DNA of 64,000 bases, from positions 2,689,001 through 2,753,000 of the forward strand of contig JAINUG010000018.1 of the NCBI GenBank assembly GCA_029706075.1, in the 5' to 3' direction. Made by a program: the position numbers and the translations under genes. Positions 1 to 11,434 of this stretch are shown piece after piece (the first letter of the stretch is position 1; every line of letters begins with the position of its first letter). Origin of the DNA: Aldrovandia affinis. Taxonomy: Eukaryota; Chordata; Actinopteri; Notacanthiformes; Halosauridae. The notes under the pieces were generated by a model that worked only from the letters and a program-made list of their open reading frames with translations, had not been told where the DNA came from and did no database searches.

Positions 1-700
1 TCAGCGATAAGACAGAACCAAGGAAATCGAGGTCAAATGTTGCTGTCAGGTTAAACATTGGCAATGAGGCATGAGGCGTTTTGTTTGTGCTGTTTCTATG
101 ATAACCGTTGTGAAATATAATATTTTTTTCTCCTCAGCCATGTAAGCGACACACCGAGGGCGATAGGAAGTGGAAATTATGAGAGATGAAAAAAGAAAGA
201 TAGGTGTGCTGACTGATTATTACATACACGGCAATACGTTGAGCTCAAAAATGCAAATGTCCATTTGCAAAGATTTATTGAACCATTTCAGAGGCGCGGG
301 AGGAAATTATCCACTGTGTTTAAATCTCAAGGTTCACCTCTTTTATGACTGAGCCTCACGCTCTTAATGGTGCCTTCACCTCCCACACACAAATTCAAGC
401 TGAACGGCCATGCTCCCTTTGAGAAATACCGGTATTTACTCTATGAAAAGGAAAAGCAGTTTGAGACGTGTCAGAGACTAAACTAAAGGCATAATTGATC
501 TTGTGTGTCGATGTCTTTTACATTGAATTTGTGAATCCCTTTTGTTCTACATCACTCCTTCATCTTTCACCCAAGCCTTCTTTCTGGGATTTTCGTCAAG
601 GCCTCACGTGTGGACACGTGTGGAAAATTTGCCCTTAACTTTGACTCACAATTAAATTAAGTGTTGACTTTTTTCTTCACAGTTTGGCAAGTTCAGGCAT
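1..700. other. Unassigned non-coding DNA
   Basis: No open frame here resembles a known protein and no splice-flanked exon stands out. The stretch is mixed-composition single-copy-looking DNA. Short frames such as 170-352 lack any recognisable domain and are treated as chance. Confidence 0.5.
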
Positions 701-976
701 TGCCCAAATAAACTTGTCAAACTGTGATTTAAAAAAATATATAGAGAGTAGGCTCCATTTCTATTCATACCCTTCATAAAGATAAACAATAGAGATTGTA
801 TAAAAGAAACTATAAGTAATTACTTATATGCAAAAAAAAATGGAAAATTATATTCTTTAATAATAATAATGCATTGGCACGAAGTACAATCAAACGGTTC
901 AGAAATTAACATTTTTTTCCAGAAAAAATCAAGAATCACAAGTATTCACCTCCCTTAGCCATTATAACAGCAAGTA
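701..976. mobile_element. Possible DNA-transposon remnant
   Basis: AT-rich sequence with phrasing typical of the ends of fish Tc1-like elements (a tract reading tattcacctcccttagcc near 943-960, A/T runs near 830 and 910). It is cut at 976 by the 3' tail of the neighbouring LINE. No terminal inverted repeat pair is visible and no transposase is encoded, so the call rests on general resemblance only. Confidence 0.25.
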
Positions 977-1245
977 GATTTGATTGATTTGATTTTTATT
1001 TGGAAATTACAAAACACATCATAAAAACAGTAATCATGACCCATTCGTATTCCTGAGGATATCACCTAAAAGCATTAATTAAAACACTTATTTCCAAGGT
1101 GGTCCTCGATGGAAGACATAACACACATAAAAACATAAATAACATAAAAGCATAAAAGCATAAAACACAACACATATAGCCTACTAGGAAGAACTAGAAT
1201 TTTAGTCCCCCTGTCTACTCTAGCTCTGGAATCTGATTTCCTGCC

Positions 1246-1477
1246 CTATGGCTGCTGAGCCATTTGCTCTTCCCATAGTTGAGCCTTAACCTTAGATTTA
1301 AAAATGCTTTTAGTTTGACTTTGCTTGGTAGGCAGAGGTAGTTCATTCAAAGTACAATACCTGTGTAGAAAAATGAGCTTCTTGCTATCTTACTCCTAAC
1401 TTTAGGAACACTGCAAGACATAATGCTAGCCCTGGTGTTATGATCGTGTAGCTCTCTTACCATAGCCACATGACCTT
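1246..1477 (-). pseudogene. LINE ORF, C-terminal tail in shifted frames
   Basis: Beyond the stop at 1478 the minus strand still reads like the C-terminus of this LINE family, in another frame, as far as a GIVL block. A missing G then appears to shift the frame again before NELPLPTKQ and the end AQQP-stop (TAG at 1246-1248). Two single-base events would therefore account for the loss of the last 75 or so residues. Inference rests on family-like wording of the translated pieces. Confidence 0.6.
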
Positions 1478-3844
1478 TCATATATTCAGGGCCCTGTCGT
1501 TAACAATGTTATACATGTGGTTTAGCTTTAGTTGTTTTACTCTTTTATCTACTGGTAATAATCCTACTTCTTCTCTTTCTATCGGTCCTATATGTGTCCT
1601 GAGAGGGGCGTTTAACACGTATCTACACACATTGTTCTGTGCAACCTGCAGTTTATTTTTGAGTTTTTGGGAAAGACCGCTATACCATGCAGAACAAGCA
1701 TAATCAAAATGACACTGGATTAGAGATGCAACTAATAATTTTTTAACTTTTAGGTTTAGATCACGTGTGTATCGATATAGAAATGTAACTTCCTTTGAGA
1801 CTTTGGATAGGACTGTCACTGCAATTTCTTCTCCGGAGACAGACTGGTCAAGAGTGATTCCGAGATATTTCACACTTGTTTTGGACTCTATGATGTTCCC
1901 TTCACACTGTACTGTGATCGTTTCCCTTTTCCTGAGCTTCCTTTTAGTTCCAAATAAAATAGACTCTGTCTTTCCTAAATGCAATGAGAGTTTGTTATCT
2001 ATCAGCCAGTCCTTAACTAGGGTCAGTTCTCTACTGAGAGTTACCTCGATGTCGTTTGGGTCTTTTCCTGATACAAGTAAGGTGGAGTCGTCTGCATAAA
2101 TCATTGTCCTACAGGATACTGCTGCTGGCATGTCGTTAATATAAATTAAAAATAATAAAGGACCCAAAATGGAACCCTGTGGTACTCCACAAGTAACTTC
2201 CCTGACTGTTGATAGAGCCTCTCCTACTTTACACACCTGTTCTCTATTAGATAGGTAGGATCTGAACCAGTTCACTGATATTTCATTTAGTCCGATACAT
2301 TTTAGTTTCATCAAGAGTATAGTGTGATCCACGGTGTCAAATGTTTTCTGCAGGTCTAGCATGACCATACCTGTGTAGTTGCCTTTCTCTGACTCCATTT
2401 TTATATGATCTAGAAGGTCTATCAGACAGGTGTCTGTGGAATGAGCAGTTCTAAAACCTGATTGGTACTTGAACAGTATTTTGTTTTTGAGGAGATATTC
2501 TTCTAGTTGGATGTACACTATTCTCTCAAAAACTTTTGACAAGATGTTCAGGATTGACACAGGCCTGTAGTTGCCAACCTGGCTTTTGTTGCCCTTTTTG
2601 TACAGAGGAACCACTCTAGCTGATTTCTGATCTTTGGGGAACTTTCCGGTCTTTATTGATAGATTTACTATATGGGTCAATATTTTTGCAGTTACACTGG
2701 CACTGTCTTTGATAAATCTAGCTGGCATTTCATCTAGTCCTGTTGCTTTAGCTGTATTCATCTTGTTGAGAATATCCATTACTTCTGCTAGTTCAAATCC
2801 GTCATTTGCTAAGTTCAAACTTTGATAAAAGTTTTGAACAAAAGAAGAGCCATATCGTCCCTTGCTGGGTTCCAACTTCTCCACTAAGGATGAAGCAACA
2901 GTGGTGAAAAAATCATTGAAGTGATTTGAAATTTTCATATTCTCCTGGCAGCGGGCGCCATTGATCTCTATACTTAGATTTTGAGACTTTGCTTTATTTG
3001 AACTAGTGGATCCAATATCCTTTAAGACAGACCATAGTTTTTTAGGCTGTTTAAGATTTTCATTGACAATGGTCATATAGTAGTTTGATTTTGCTTTATT
3101 TATTTTGTAATTTACTTGGTTCCTTAGTTTGACATAATCATCATAGTCTTGTTCCTGATCTTTTCTTATGAACCTACTCAGGGCTCTATCCCTGTTCCGA
3201 ATACACTCCAGGATCTCATGAGTAATCCATTTAGCTGTTTTCTGCTTGACTCGTACGTGTTTAGTTGGGGCCAATACGTCTAGTACAGAGAGGAATTTCC
3301 CTTTGAATAAATTCCATGCCTCGTCTGCATCTTTACTGTTTAGTATGTCTATCCAGCTTATCTCACTAAGAGATTCAATAAAACGGTCCTTGGAGTAGTG
3401 CTTCATTGTTCTTGTTTGAATAAACTCGCTTTGGACATTGGGGACTTTAGTGCGCTTACGGGTACAGTATGTCACCATATGATCACTGATGCCATAGGCT
3501 AAAACTCCAGACTGAGAAATTTTCTCTGGATCGGACGCCAGAATCAAGTCTAAAGTCGTTTTACTGTTGACACAGATACGTGTTGGCTCCTTTATCAATT
3601 GTTTCAATCCAAAAAGCTTGGTAAGTTTGCACAGTTTATCTACCAGTCCATTCTTTTTGCCTGATGTCTGTACATTTGTATTATAATCCCCTAAAAATAT
3701 ACTTTTATTTTTGGACAAATTAATCTCATTGCAAACTGATTCAAACTGCTCATAGAAGTTCTGCTGCTTTGGAGGCCTATAGCATACTCCGACAAGAATG
3801 GGACGGCTTTTGGGCAAGATTATATCAACACTAACCATCTCCAA
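1478..3844 (-). pseudogene. LINE ORF, main part: endonuclease C-terminal half and reverse transcriptase
   Basis: 788 codons. The first about 130 residues finish the endonuclease (VCYRPP, FLGDYN, SDHMV, the last being the Asp-His catalytic pair). The reverse transcriptase follows: YRPVSIL and GVPQGSILGPLLF blocks, then the catalytic MIYADDS, whose YADD codons lie at 2087-2098. The thumb region (KYLGITLD) and a C-terminal segment follow. The enzyme would nick target DNA and prime cDNA synthesis on its own RNA. The open frame is long for an old LINE, so decay is mild. The ATG at 3844 is internal to the domain and is not the natural start. The frame stops at 1478 too early; see the tail at 1246-1477. 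Confidence 0.85.
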
Positions 3845-4454
3845 TTCCTCCCTCCAACTCAGTCCTGCGGTTATAATGTAGAGCGTCAGTTAAATAAAGG
3901 CAAACACCTCCACCATTACGATTTCGATCACGTCTGATTAGGCTATAACCTGGAATATTTACTTCATTATCGTCCACTGTATGGTCAATCCATGTTTCTG
4001 TCACTGCCAAAACCGCTGGCCTAATCTTTGATATTAACAGTTTTACTTCTTCTATTTTTGGTAGCAGACTCCGTGCATTTAAGTGTACCAGATGCAGCCC
4101 TCTTCTGTTAAAACAGTCAAAATCGACCTGATCCAATTGTGCGTTAGTGTAATTCTGGTCATCCTCAATTGGAGTAAATACATCATCAATTCTGTCCTCA
4201 ATTAAGCCTATATTAGGAATCGTTTGTAGACAACATACATTACACACTAATGGAATATCCTTATCTAATTTGACTGCTTTGTTGTATGTATAATCTGATA
4301 TCAGTCCACATTTAATATGCACAAATCTATCACATATGTCACATGCGACCGCTTTTGCATTTGATCTCAGGGTCTTATCACAGTTTGGGCATAAAGTCTG
4401 TGAAACAGGTGTGGTGCATCTGTCGTGAGAGCCAACCCGCCGTCTGCGAGTCAC
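3831..4454 (-). pseudogene. LINE ORF, N-terminal part: PHD-like finger and start of endonuclease
   Basis: 207 codons from an ATG at 4454. Residues about 20-75 carry regularly spaced Cys and His residues (CPNC, CDIC, HIKC, CNVC) that form a PHD/RING-like zinc finger, as seen at the front of several CR1/L2-group LINE proteins. From about residue 120 the apurinic-type endonuclease starts, with the motifs HLNARSL and VTETWID; these supply the catalytic Asn and Glu. The frame ends at a stop near 3831 while the homologous sequence continues without a gap in the next frame from 3844, so a small indel near 3835-3850 splits what should be one polyprotein. Inactive as read. Confidence 0.8.
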
Positions 4455-5400
4455 TATCGGTGCCTGGTCGTTCCGTCCTCCGTTGTTCGCCGGCTTCCCC
4501 CGTCCTCCGAGAGGGCTTGGTTCCCCAACACTTCTCCCGGCCTTCGGTTCCTCCGTGGCTCTGTATAACAGGTGTCTTGCACCAGGTAACGTTCATTGAT
4601 GGCGGGCGTAAAGGGATAAAGAATCAGGAAATCCCCGATCGTCAAATCCGTGCCAAGTGAGCTGTAATCCAGTCCAAGTTTTCTGTTAGTTCCTTAAAGC
4701 CAGTCGTGATATTGAATGACGTCACGTTGTAAACAGGAAGACTCACTCAGTTCTCAGCGTGCAGATGTCCTCCGAAATTCCCACAGTACAGACGAAAATG
4801 CACTTTCACGGGAAAAAACAGGCACAATCCACTCAAAAACGAATCACCCAGCACTCCAATCCTGGCCCGCTGTGGAAGACCGCCGTCGCAGTGCCGAGCC
4901 GGGGAGCGTCAGCGAATCCGGCGGTGGCTGGATGGAGAAAGTGGGCGGAAAGTCCAAAAGAATGTCGTAGCTGTCAGCATTTGCAGTAGGTAGACTACAG
5001 TCCGATGCCAACAGAAACAAACTCACTGCTACTTTGAATCAATAGGCAGTTATCCGAGGCACTGTGACAACTATTTAAATTAATTTGATGTAATCCGTAA
5101 AACTGACGATCAAAGCACAGATATTACAAACAAACAAACAATTCGGCACACTCCGATCAAACGGACGTCTTCGCTCTGAAGGTGTGCGAGTGGTGACCTT
5201 CTCACCTTCTGTGTAGTATGAGGTAATATAACGTCTTGGGGCGGATCCTCCGAGTCAGCACTCGCTAAGCCTGTCGACCGTAACTCCGGTACTCCAGAGC
5301 CACTCCTATACGCAGCGGACTGATGTCGGCTTCCCTCCCCCCTTCCTGGGGTGGACAGCCAATTTCTGCCCTCGAGTGGCACTCCCGGCCAGAGCCGATT
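4455..5400 (-). other. GC-rich leader of the LINE
   Basis: About 0.95 kb upstream of the LINE start codon, clearly richer in G+C than the flanks and with several overlapping chance frames of 60-105 codons on both strands. None matches a known protein. Position suggests the LINE 5' UTR with an internal polymerase II promoter. Its distal part (about 5270-5410) resembles other repeats near 30480-30680 (inverted) and 51890-51960, so part of this leader may be a separate short repeat. Confidence 0.5.
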
Positions 5401-5542
5401 CTGGCGCAGAAAAGACTGAAAATGTGACCGTTATTCCGCGATTCTAGTGTTAAACTCTGTGATATATTTCAGGTTGTTGGTACATTTTTTTTGTTGCTAA
5501 AAATAAGTATACCCAGACATGGTGAGGATATGCTGAGCTAAC

Positions 5543-5901
5543 TTTATTGACTGACAAGTTACATGAGAACATTTCACAAGAAGTTAATATTGTATGAGTG
5601 CTTGTTACTGTGTCTCAACTGGGTTTCATCCTTCATTCTGCAGCTTCTTTCCCCTTAAAATAAATAAAAAAGAGCATTTAGAACCTGTTGCTCATCATTC
5701 ACATTATGTAAATTTACAGTGGTTTTCACATAGGTCATTTAAATAGCCCTTAAATGCATGGTAACCCACCTTTCCGACATCACGGGTCTTGGCTCTCATC
5801 TTGTTGACCTGGGACTCAGAGATGTCGGCACGCTCCAGAGCTTCCTCCATCTCATTCTGAACCTTCCTGTACCTGGACAGGTGAGTGTTGGCCTGTTCCT
5901 C
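5543..5901 (-). pseudogene. Myosin heavy chain gene, orphan 3'-terminal exons
   Basis: Two correctly spliced 3' exons of a sarcomeric (MYH-type) myosin heavy chain. The penultimate exon, 5770-5901, is 132 nt (44 codons) and follows a good acceptor (tccctcacag). It encodes the end of the coiled-coil rod, containing [13 protein letters not shown] and [12 protein letters not shown], a hallmark of striated-muscle myosins. It ends AAG with donor gtgggt. After a 116-nt intron the last coding exon (5633-5653) supplies GKEAAE and a stop at 5633-5635. A 3' UTR with AATAAA (plus-strand tttatt, 5543-5548) follows. Preceding exons, which in fish MYH genes lie within a few hundred bases, are absent from 5902-6632, where Tc1 sequence begins, and I see none further right. 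Probably a truncated duplicate or pseudogene; a gene split by transposons is the alternative. Confidence 0.75.
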
Positions 5902-6456
5902 CTGTGAGGGAGCCAGACATTTCATCAGTCAAAATATTTCACAGTAAACACTTTCAGTAAATCAATCACTGCAATTTAAGTCTAGGGGCAAGGACATTTT
6001 ATTTTCTCTTCCTGGATGGCCAACATTGGGCAAATGTTTTCCTTTTCACGTCTTATTTTTTTGCTTTTAATGTCAACTAAAATGTAATATTATGTGAAAA
6101 CGTATTTTCCATTAATGTCTTTAGCCTGTGCTGGCCCAGATAGTATATAAGACTTCATCATGGGAAATTATACGCCATGAGACTGATATCTAAATTTTCT
6201 GTTTGTGTCAGTCTTTTCATGTGATCACACCTTGTTTTATTCCCAGTATTTAGGTTTTGAGTTTGTTTACATGTTTGTTTAAAGTTTCTTTCAAGTTGCA
6301 GTGCAACTCTCAGCGGGAGCCCTTGGGAACCTTTTAGATCAGTTCCCTCTTTTGTTTTGTTGTTTTGTCATATCAACTTTACTTAATTTAATATTGCAGT
6401 TTTGTCTTCTTGTGTATGGCCAGTATCCCTAGGTAATCATATCAATAATAATTGGC

Positions 6457-6489
<33 letters not shown>

Positions 6490-6632
6490 TAAAATGCCCT
6501 TTATTCATAACATTTGATCTTAGTGTTTCTTTTCTCACTAAAATGATTTCCCATTCATATTCATGTAGAATAATGAACAGGATTTCCATTAAACCCTCCC
6601 AGCCTCCACATAGATTCCATTCTTGAATCATG
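5902..6632. other. Non-coding spacer with (TAA)n microsatellite
   Basis: This stretch lies upstream of the myosin fragment and may be remnant intron. It contains a TAA repeat at about 6457-6486 and otherwise AT-rich sequence. No further myosin exon is recognisable on the minus strand, and no other coding sequence is seen. Confidence 0.55.
6457..6486. repeat. (TAA)n microsatellite
   Basis: About ten uninterrupted TAA units, read directly. A simple repeat with no assigned role. Confidence 0.9.
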
Positions 6633-7044
6633 TACACCACCGGTCAAAAGTTTTAGAACACCCCCATTATTCCGTTTTTTTACTGACATTTAAGCAGTTC
6701 AAGTCCAGTGAATAACCTGAAATCCAACCATTCCTCCAAGCAGAATTATTCTAGTTCCTTCAGATTCTTGGGTTGGCGGTTGTGGACTGCTTCAACCACA
6801 AATGTTCAATTGGATTCAGGTCTGGAGACTGAGATGGCCACGTCAGGACATTGATCTTGTGATCTTGTGCTCTAACCATTACTTAGTTTATTTGGATGCA
6901 CGTTTGGGATTAGGGCTAAGGTGTAGCTTCCTGGCAGAGGGAACAAGGCTTTTTGGACAAAGTGTCTTGGTACATGCTAGAGTTCATGGTTCCATCTATT
7001 TTAATAAGGGCCCCAGGGCCTGTGAATGCAAAACAACCAAAATC
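6633..7044 (-). mobile_element. Tc1-like transposon, left part (transposase 3' end)
   Basis: Begins at a TA with a terminal sequence reading CGGTCAAAAGTTTTAGAACA, the inverted repeat of a common fish Tc1-like family that recurs at 30904 and, inverted, near 50695. On the minus strand it encodes the transposase C-terminus, including [15 protein letters not shown], which carries the final Glu of the DDE triad. The element is interrupted at 7044 by a hAT insertion and resumes at 11435. Frames are broken, so it is inactive. Confidence 0.8.
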
Positions 7045-7356
7045 CAGGGCTCGAGACTAACACCGTCCCGTCGTCCTGGGGACGATAAAATATGTATTTG
7101 GGACGAACAGAAATCCTCCCCGGGACGCAGTCGGGACGAAGAGGATTTATTTTATTTTTTTCACTTGGAAAATGTCAACTGAGCCGACTGTCAGTGCGCA
7201 TATCACTGTCACTGGCAAACGATGCGCGTCTTCTGAGTGCTCGCCTAGTTGACAGTGGCACGAGACCACTGCATGAGACCCACGAAAATATCAGAATGTT
7301 TAATAAAAGTTCCCGCGCTACTGGCCATCCTCTCAGTCAAGGGAGCACTCGCAAAC

Positions 7357-7461
7357 ATGTTGCGCTATTTGAAGAGGATAAACACAGCAGAAGATGGAGA
7401 AAAGACACAGACTGACCAACAGGGAACTGCATCTAACCCTAGTACAACCCCTGAGTCTAAG
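7357..7461 (+). CDS. hAT transposase exon 1
   Basis: Short, basic N-terminal exon. The frame is open from 7249 and the ATG at 7357 (MLRYLKRINTA) is the last of three in-frame candidates. It ends in AAG followed by gtaagg, a strong donor, and joins in phase 0 to the exon at 8623. No domain is visible. The choice of start is uncertain; 7249 would add 36 residues. Confidence 0.55.
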
Positions 7462-8506
7462 GTAAGGACACATTTAAATCACAGAGGTGTAATGTTCGTC
7501 TGTTGGAACTGTATACAGTAGTCAGCTGCTAGCTAGATAGCAGGTGTGAAAAAACGGTGTTAGCGCTAACTCCATGCTGAGTGCGAGCACCCACAATAAT
7601 TAGCAAGGCAACCAGCGAAGTGTAAGCTACATTTAGCCTATTTCAGTATATTATTTTTGTTAATTACACTAATTGGTTGATTCCGTGATGTTTTGGTTCA
7701 TATTAGTTAAATTTTAGATGCATGCCATGGCCGGCAAATGCTTCACCACTGCTGTAGGCTGCACGGCAGTCACCAGAACATTCAAAACTGCATGCACTGT
7801 ATCTGTTCGCCAGTTGTCTCAATTCAAGCACAAGACAGATGCATTGTGTATACCATTTTGCAACAAAGTACTGCCATTGCAGGAAGAGTTGATTGGCCTA
7901 CCGTTACATTTATCGAAACAAAAGCGGAGAAATCCGTCAGGCTACTGACGCTACACTTCACTGCGCTACACGGTTGCTATAAACGGTTGCTAGGGCCGCA
8001 TTGAGTGGCGGCAATCTGCCAGCCCGTTCAGTTGTTCAGTCCACCACAGAGGTATTTTACAAGCGTCCTTGAACACACACAATAAACAATGATAATGCGA
8101 ACCTGCGTTTCGGATAAATTAAAGGTTTTTGTCTGACACAACGTTAGTATGAGTTACAACTTGGCATAACGTTACACAGCAGTAATAGCTAACAGTTGAG
8201 CAGTTGATTCAATTGTGAGTGTGTATCGTTCGCTCAAAGCGGCCCGCCCCATGTTAGCTAACGTTAGCTGTATCTGTTGTGATATGACTACGCTGCCACC
8301 AAGTGTTGAAAATGTTCAGTTTGTAATAAATATGGCTGAATGAATCCTTACAGTATCCATGAAATTCGACACTTTGACTCCCTTAGATATGTCAGATGAT
8401 TTCTGTACTTTTCACTACATGTTTTATTCATTCATAAACTATCCTATGTATTACTTAAAATAATAGAGTTGCAAATATCCATAATAATCTACAAGACATC
8501 ATTAAC

Positions 8507-8512
<6 letters not shown>

Positions 8513-8542
<30 letters not shown>
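8513..8542. repeat. (TA)n microsatellite in hAT intron 1
   Basis: Uninterrupted alternating TA of about 30 nt, within the 1.16-kb first intron of the hAT transposase. Confidence 0.9.
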
Positions 8543-8547
<5 letters not shown>

Positions 8548-8622
8548 TCATAATGATTCTTGTGAAATCTTTCCACCTGGGAGCCTTTTGACTAAATCAA
8601 TTTATTTTCTCTTTCTCTACAG

Positions 8623-9951
8623 AAAAAAAGCTCTGGCTATGAAGCCAAAAGGAAAAGAAAATTTCTTCTAGAATGGAAAAATACCTATCCATTCATTGAA
8701 TATCACCAAACAGCGCAGATAATGTACTGCAAAACATGCAGGAGCTGTCCAGCTGAGGCCATGGGGAACAGCCTGTTCCACGGGGTAACCGGTGAGAAAG
8801 TGAGAGTGAGGAGCATCAAGGAGCATGCAGCCACCACTGCGCACAAGTCATCAGAAGGTGCCTTACAGGCAAGAGCTGACCCACAAGGAGGAGCTTTGGT
8901 GTCAGCTTTTGACCGAATGGATGCGGCAATCAAAGAGAAGATGGTAAAGCTCTTCAACATCGCCTACTTCATTGCCAAAGAGGAGGCCTCCTTTACCATG
9001 TTCCCCAAGCTCGTGGCTCTCCATCAGATGAACGGCCTGGATCTTGGCTCGACATACAGCAATGACCAGGCATGCCGCATCTTCATTACGGCCATCGGTT
9101 CCTGCTTCTTTGAGGAGGTTCAACAATCCCTGAAATCAGCCAGGTTCTTTTCCATTAAGTCTGACACTTCAGTGGACCGATCAGTGAAGGACTAGGAGCT
9201 GATCTACTGCACCTACCTCCAGAATGGTAAACCAGTGAACCAGCTCATCCAGATCGTTGCCCTGGACCATGCCAATAGCCAGGGCATTTTGGATGCCATT
9301 CTGGCTGGACTGTTGAAGGTTGGGGTGGGAGAGGGGGACCTGAAAAAACGGCTGGTTGGCTTCGGGTGTGATGGTGCCTCCGTTATGCTGGGTGTGAACA
9401 ACGGAGTGACCGCCAGACTCCAGCGTTTGTGCCCGTCCCTCGTCCCAATCTGGTGTGTGGCTCATCGTCTAGAGCTAGTTGCTCTAGACAGTGTCAAACA
9501 GGTTCCCCAGCTGCAAGACCTCAAGCAAACGCTAGGCGCCATCCACAAGCATTACACCTGCTCCGCGAAGGCCTCACGGGAGCTTGAGGAGATCAGCAAG
9601 GCGATGGAGATCTCCATTGTGAGGCCAGGCAACACTGAAGGCACTCGCTGGCTACCACACATGTCACACGCATTGGAGGCCTTGATGAGGAACTACAGGC
9701 CCATCTTGATACACTTTAAAAACCATGCCAGTGACCCCAATGACAAGGAGGCAAGTGCAGCCATGAAAGGGAGGGCAAAGCTTGTGCAGCAGTCCCTGAA
9801 GCAGTACAAAATGCTGCTATTCATCCACCTCATGCTGGATGTCTTACAAGAACTGAAGCAGCTCAGCCTCTTGTTCCAGCGAGACGGCCTCACGTTGCAG
9901 ATTGTGTCGGATGGACTGCAGACAACAACACTGGCTCTTGTGGCCATGCAG
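8623..9951 (+). pseudogene. hAT transposase exon 2: zinc finger and catalytic core
   Basis: 443 codons between acceptor ctctacag and donor gtgaga. The first 75 residues hold a TTF/BED-like DNA-binding zinc finger (MYCKTC, then SIKEHAATTAH). Then comes the RNase H-like catalytic core: FFSIKSDTSVD, GFGCDGASVMLGV and WCVAHRLELVALD are the blocks around the acidic residues in hAT enzymes, and EGTRWLPH follows. One in-frame TAG at 9193-9195 interrupts the core; the next codons continue the family sequence without a shift, so a CAG-to-TAG change is likely. The protein resembles the hAT-derived ZNF862-like group of vertebrates. It would cut and paste the element, acting in the nucleus, but is inactive as read. 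Confidence 0.8.
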
Positions 9952-10517
9952 GTGAGAACAAAGCATACAGGAGATGTGAAATATTAGATCGTTCATATTG
10001 GTCATTCATATTCAGACATACATTGTAATGGAAATGGACAAAAGATTTATCTTATTATAATATCATACAATAAATGGGTCAATGACAATGGGCCAACATT
10101 TTCATCAAAAAACAGATATGTTTAGCTGATTCTAGTGATGGGACATGCCTATAAAACGTATTAATTTAAAAATATGCACGTTTACACCAACTGACCTTTT
10201 TACGGGAGTAAAAACATCAATCTAGAATAAAAATGCATTTCAGCTATTTTGTATGTATTGAAACAACTATGATTAGTTAAAGAACATTCATGTGGACTTT
10301 TAGTTTGAGATTCATTTTAGTGAACTTTAGTTTACTTAGATTTTTGTCATGCTGAAAACCTTATATGTCATTGACCCATAGACATACATATTTAAATATT
10401 TGATAGTTCCATAATTGTATTTAATATTGTCACAGCTCAACATAGGCCTACTTTTTTGGGGTAATTAAAATGACTAAAATGTTCTTAACATTTTTATTGT
10501 TCTTTTTTTTAAACTAG

Positions 10518-11216
10518 ACAAACCCAGGCCCAAGGCTACACCAGTTTATGGAAGAGGTTGGGACAGGAAGCATCTGGCAGGGTGTCCAGCTCAGCAAGAC
10601 CAATGCTGATGATGACACCTTCAACGCACTCAAGCTTCGCCTCACCAACAGCTTCTGTGAGTTTGTCTCAGAGCGTTTCAAGAGTCTGGAGACCGGCGTT
10701 CTGAAGGCAACCTCCACACTCTTTGACCTATCCAACTGGCCAGAAGACACCATCAATCTGGCAACATTTGGCACAGCTGAGCTGAATGCCTTCATGGAGC
10801 ATTTCCATCCAGTTCTAGAAACATGTGAGGACTTAGAATCCGTGGAGGCAGCTAGGTGAGAGTGGCTTGACCTCAAGGTTCTCATCGCCCGTCACTACAG
10901 GCACCTTGATTCTCAGGTGCTGTGGCAGCGGCTGATTCAGGGTGCCATTGGAAGGGACGGCCAGTTCCAGCACATGCAGGTGATTGCAGAGATCAGCCTC
11001 GTCCTCCCCATGAGCTCCTCTTGTTGTGAGCGCGGCTTCTCTAGCATGGAGAGGATCAAGTCAGACTGGAGGTCCTGCCTCTCCAACGAGATGCTCAACT
11101 GCCTCCTGCAAATATCGGTCCATGGCCCTCCTGCACAGCACTATGACTCAGTGAAAGCTGTGACGAAATGGTGGAGTAGTGACTGCAGGGCACAAAGACC
11201 TCAGTACAAAGACTGA
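10518..11216 (+). pseudogene. hAT transposase exon 3: C-terminal dimerisation domain
   Basis: Begins after acceptor aaactag and ends with a natural stop at 11214-11216. An in-frame TGA at 10857-10859 is flanked by continuous family sequence and looks like a CGA-to-TGA transition. Near the end lies the hAT dimerisation block (LPMSSSCCERGFSSMERIKS followed by an L-rich segment ending ISVHGP), which normally holds the transposase oligomer together. Together with exon 2 this makes an otherwise complete enzyme carrying two nonsense codons. Confidence 0.8.
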
Positions 11217-11434
11217 GGCAACTGAGACTTTTACAATTACAATTTTACAATTATTTATTTCCTAATCATTTGAATGGTGTTTTTTTTATGCCAATAACAA
11301 CTATAGACGACAAAACCAAAGTAAAGAAACAACATTTAGATTTTTGGGACAGTTTACATTCACTTTGGGACGGTTGAAATTGTATTTCGGGACGGTTCCG
11401 GGACTGTGGTGAAAAAAGTTAGTCTGGAGCCCTG

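Larger units (their letters stand above)
977..5400 (-). mobile_element. CR1/L2-superfamily LINE with PHD-EN-RT coding region
   Basis: A nearly full-length non-LTR retrotransposon read on the minus strand. Its 3' end is a short tail of repeated AAATC at 977-1002 on the plus-strand left. Moving rightwards come a 3' UTR with AATAAA, the coding region (1246-4454) and a GC-rich leader of roughly 0.95 kb that probably holds the internal promoter. No clear target-site duplication was found, so the 5' border (about 5400) is approximate. The PHD-like finger, apurinic endonuclease and YADD reverse transcriptase in one polyprotein, plus a short tandem 3' tail, place it in the CR1/L2/Rex1 group. The exact family is not assigned. 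Confidence 0.8.
7045..11434 (+). mobile_element. hAT transposon, complete ends, nested in a Tc1 element
   Basis: 4390 bp. Left end CAGGGCTCGAGACTAAC (7045-7061) and right end GTTAGTCTGGAGCCCTG (11418-11434) are inverted repeats matching at 16 of 17 positions. The flanking octamers, ccaaaatc (7037-7044) and ccaaaagc (11435-11442), agree at 7 of 8 positions, the 8-bp duplication expected for hAT. Inside are three transposase exons on the plus strand with GT-AG introns. Both interior and ends are intact apart from two premature stops, so the insertion is moderately young and is certainly younger than the Tc1 host. Confidence 0.9.

Noticed and set aside
4343-5382. Several GC-rich frames of 60-105 codons upstream of the first LINE
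   Set aside because: Overlapping on both strands with no domain; best explained by the composition of the LINE leader.
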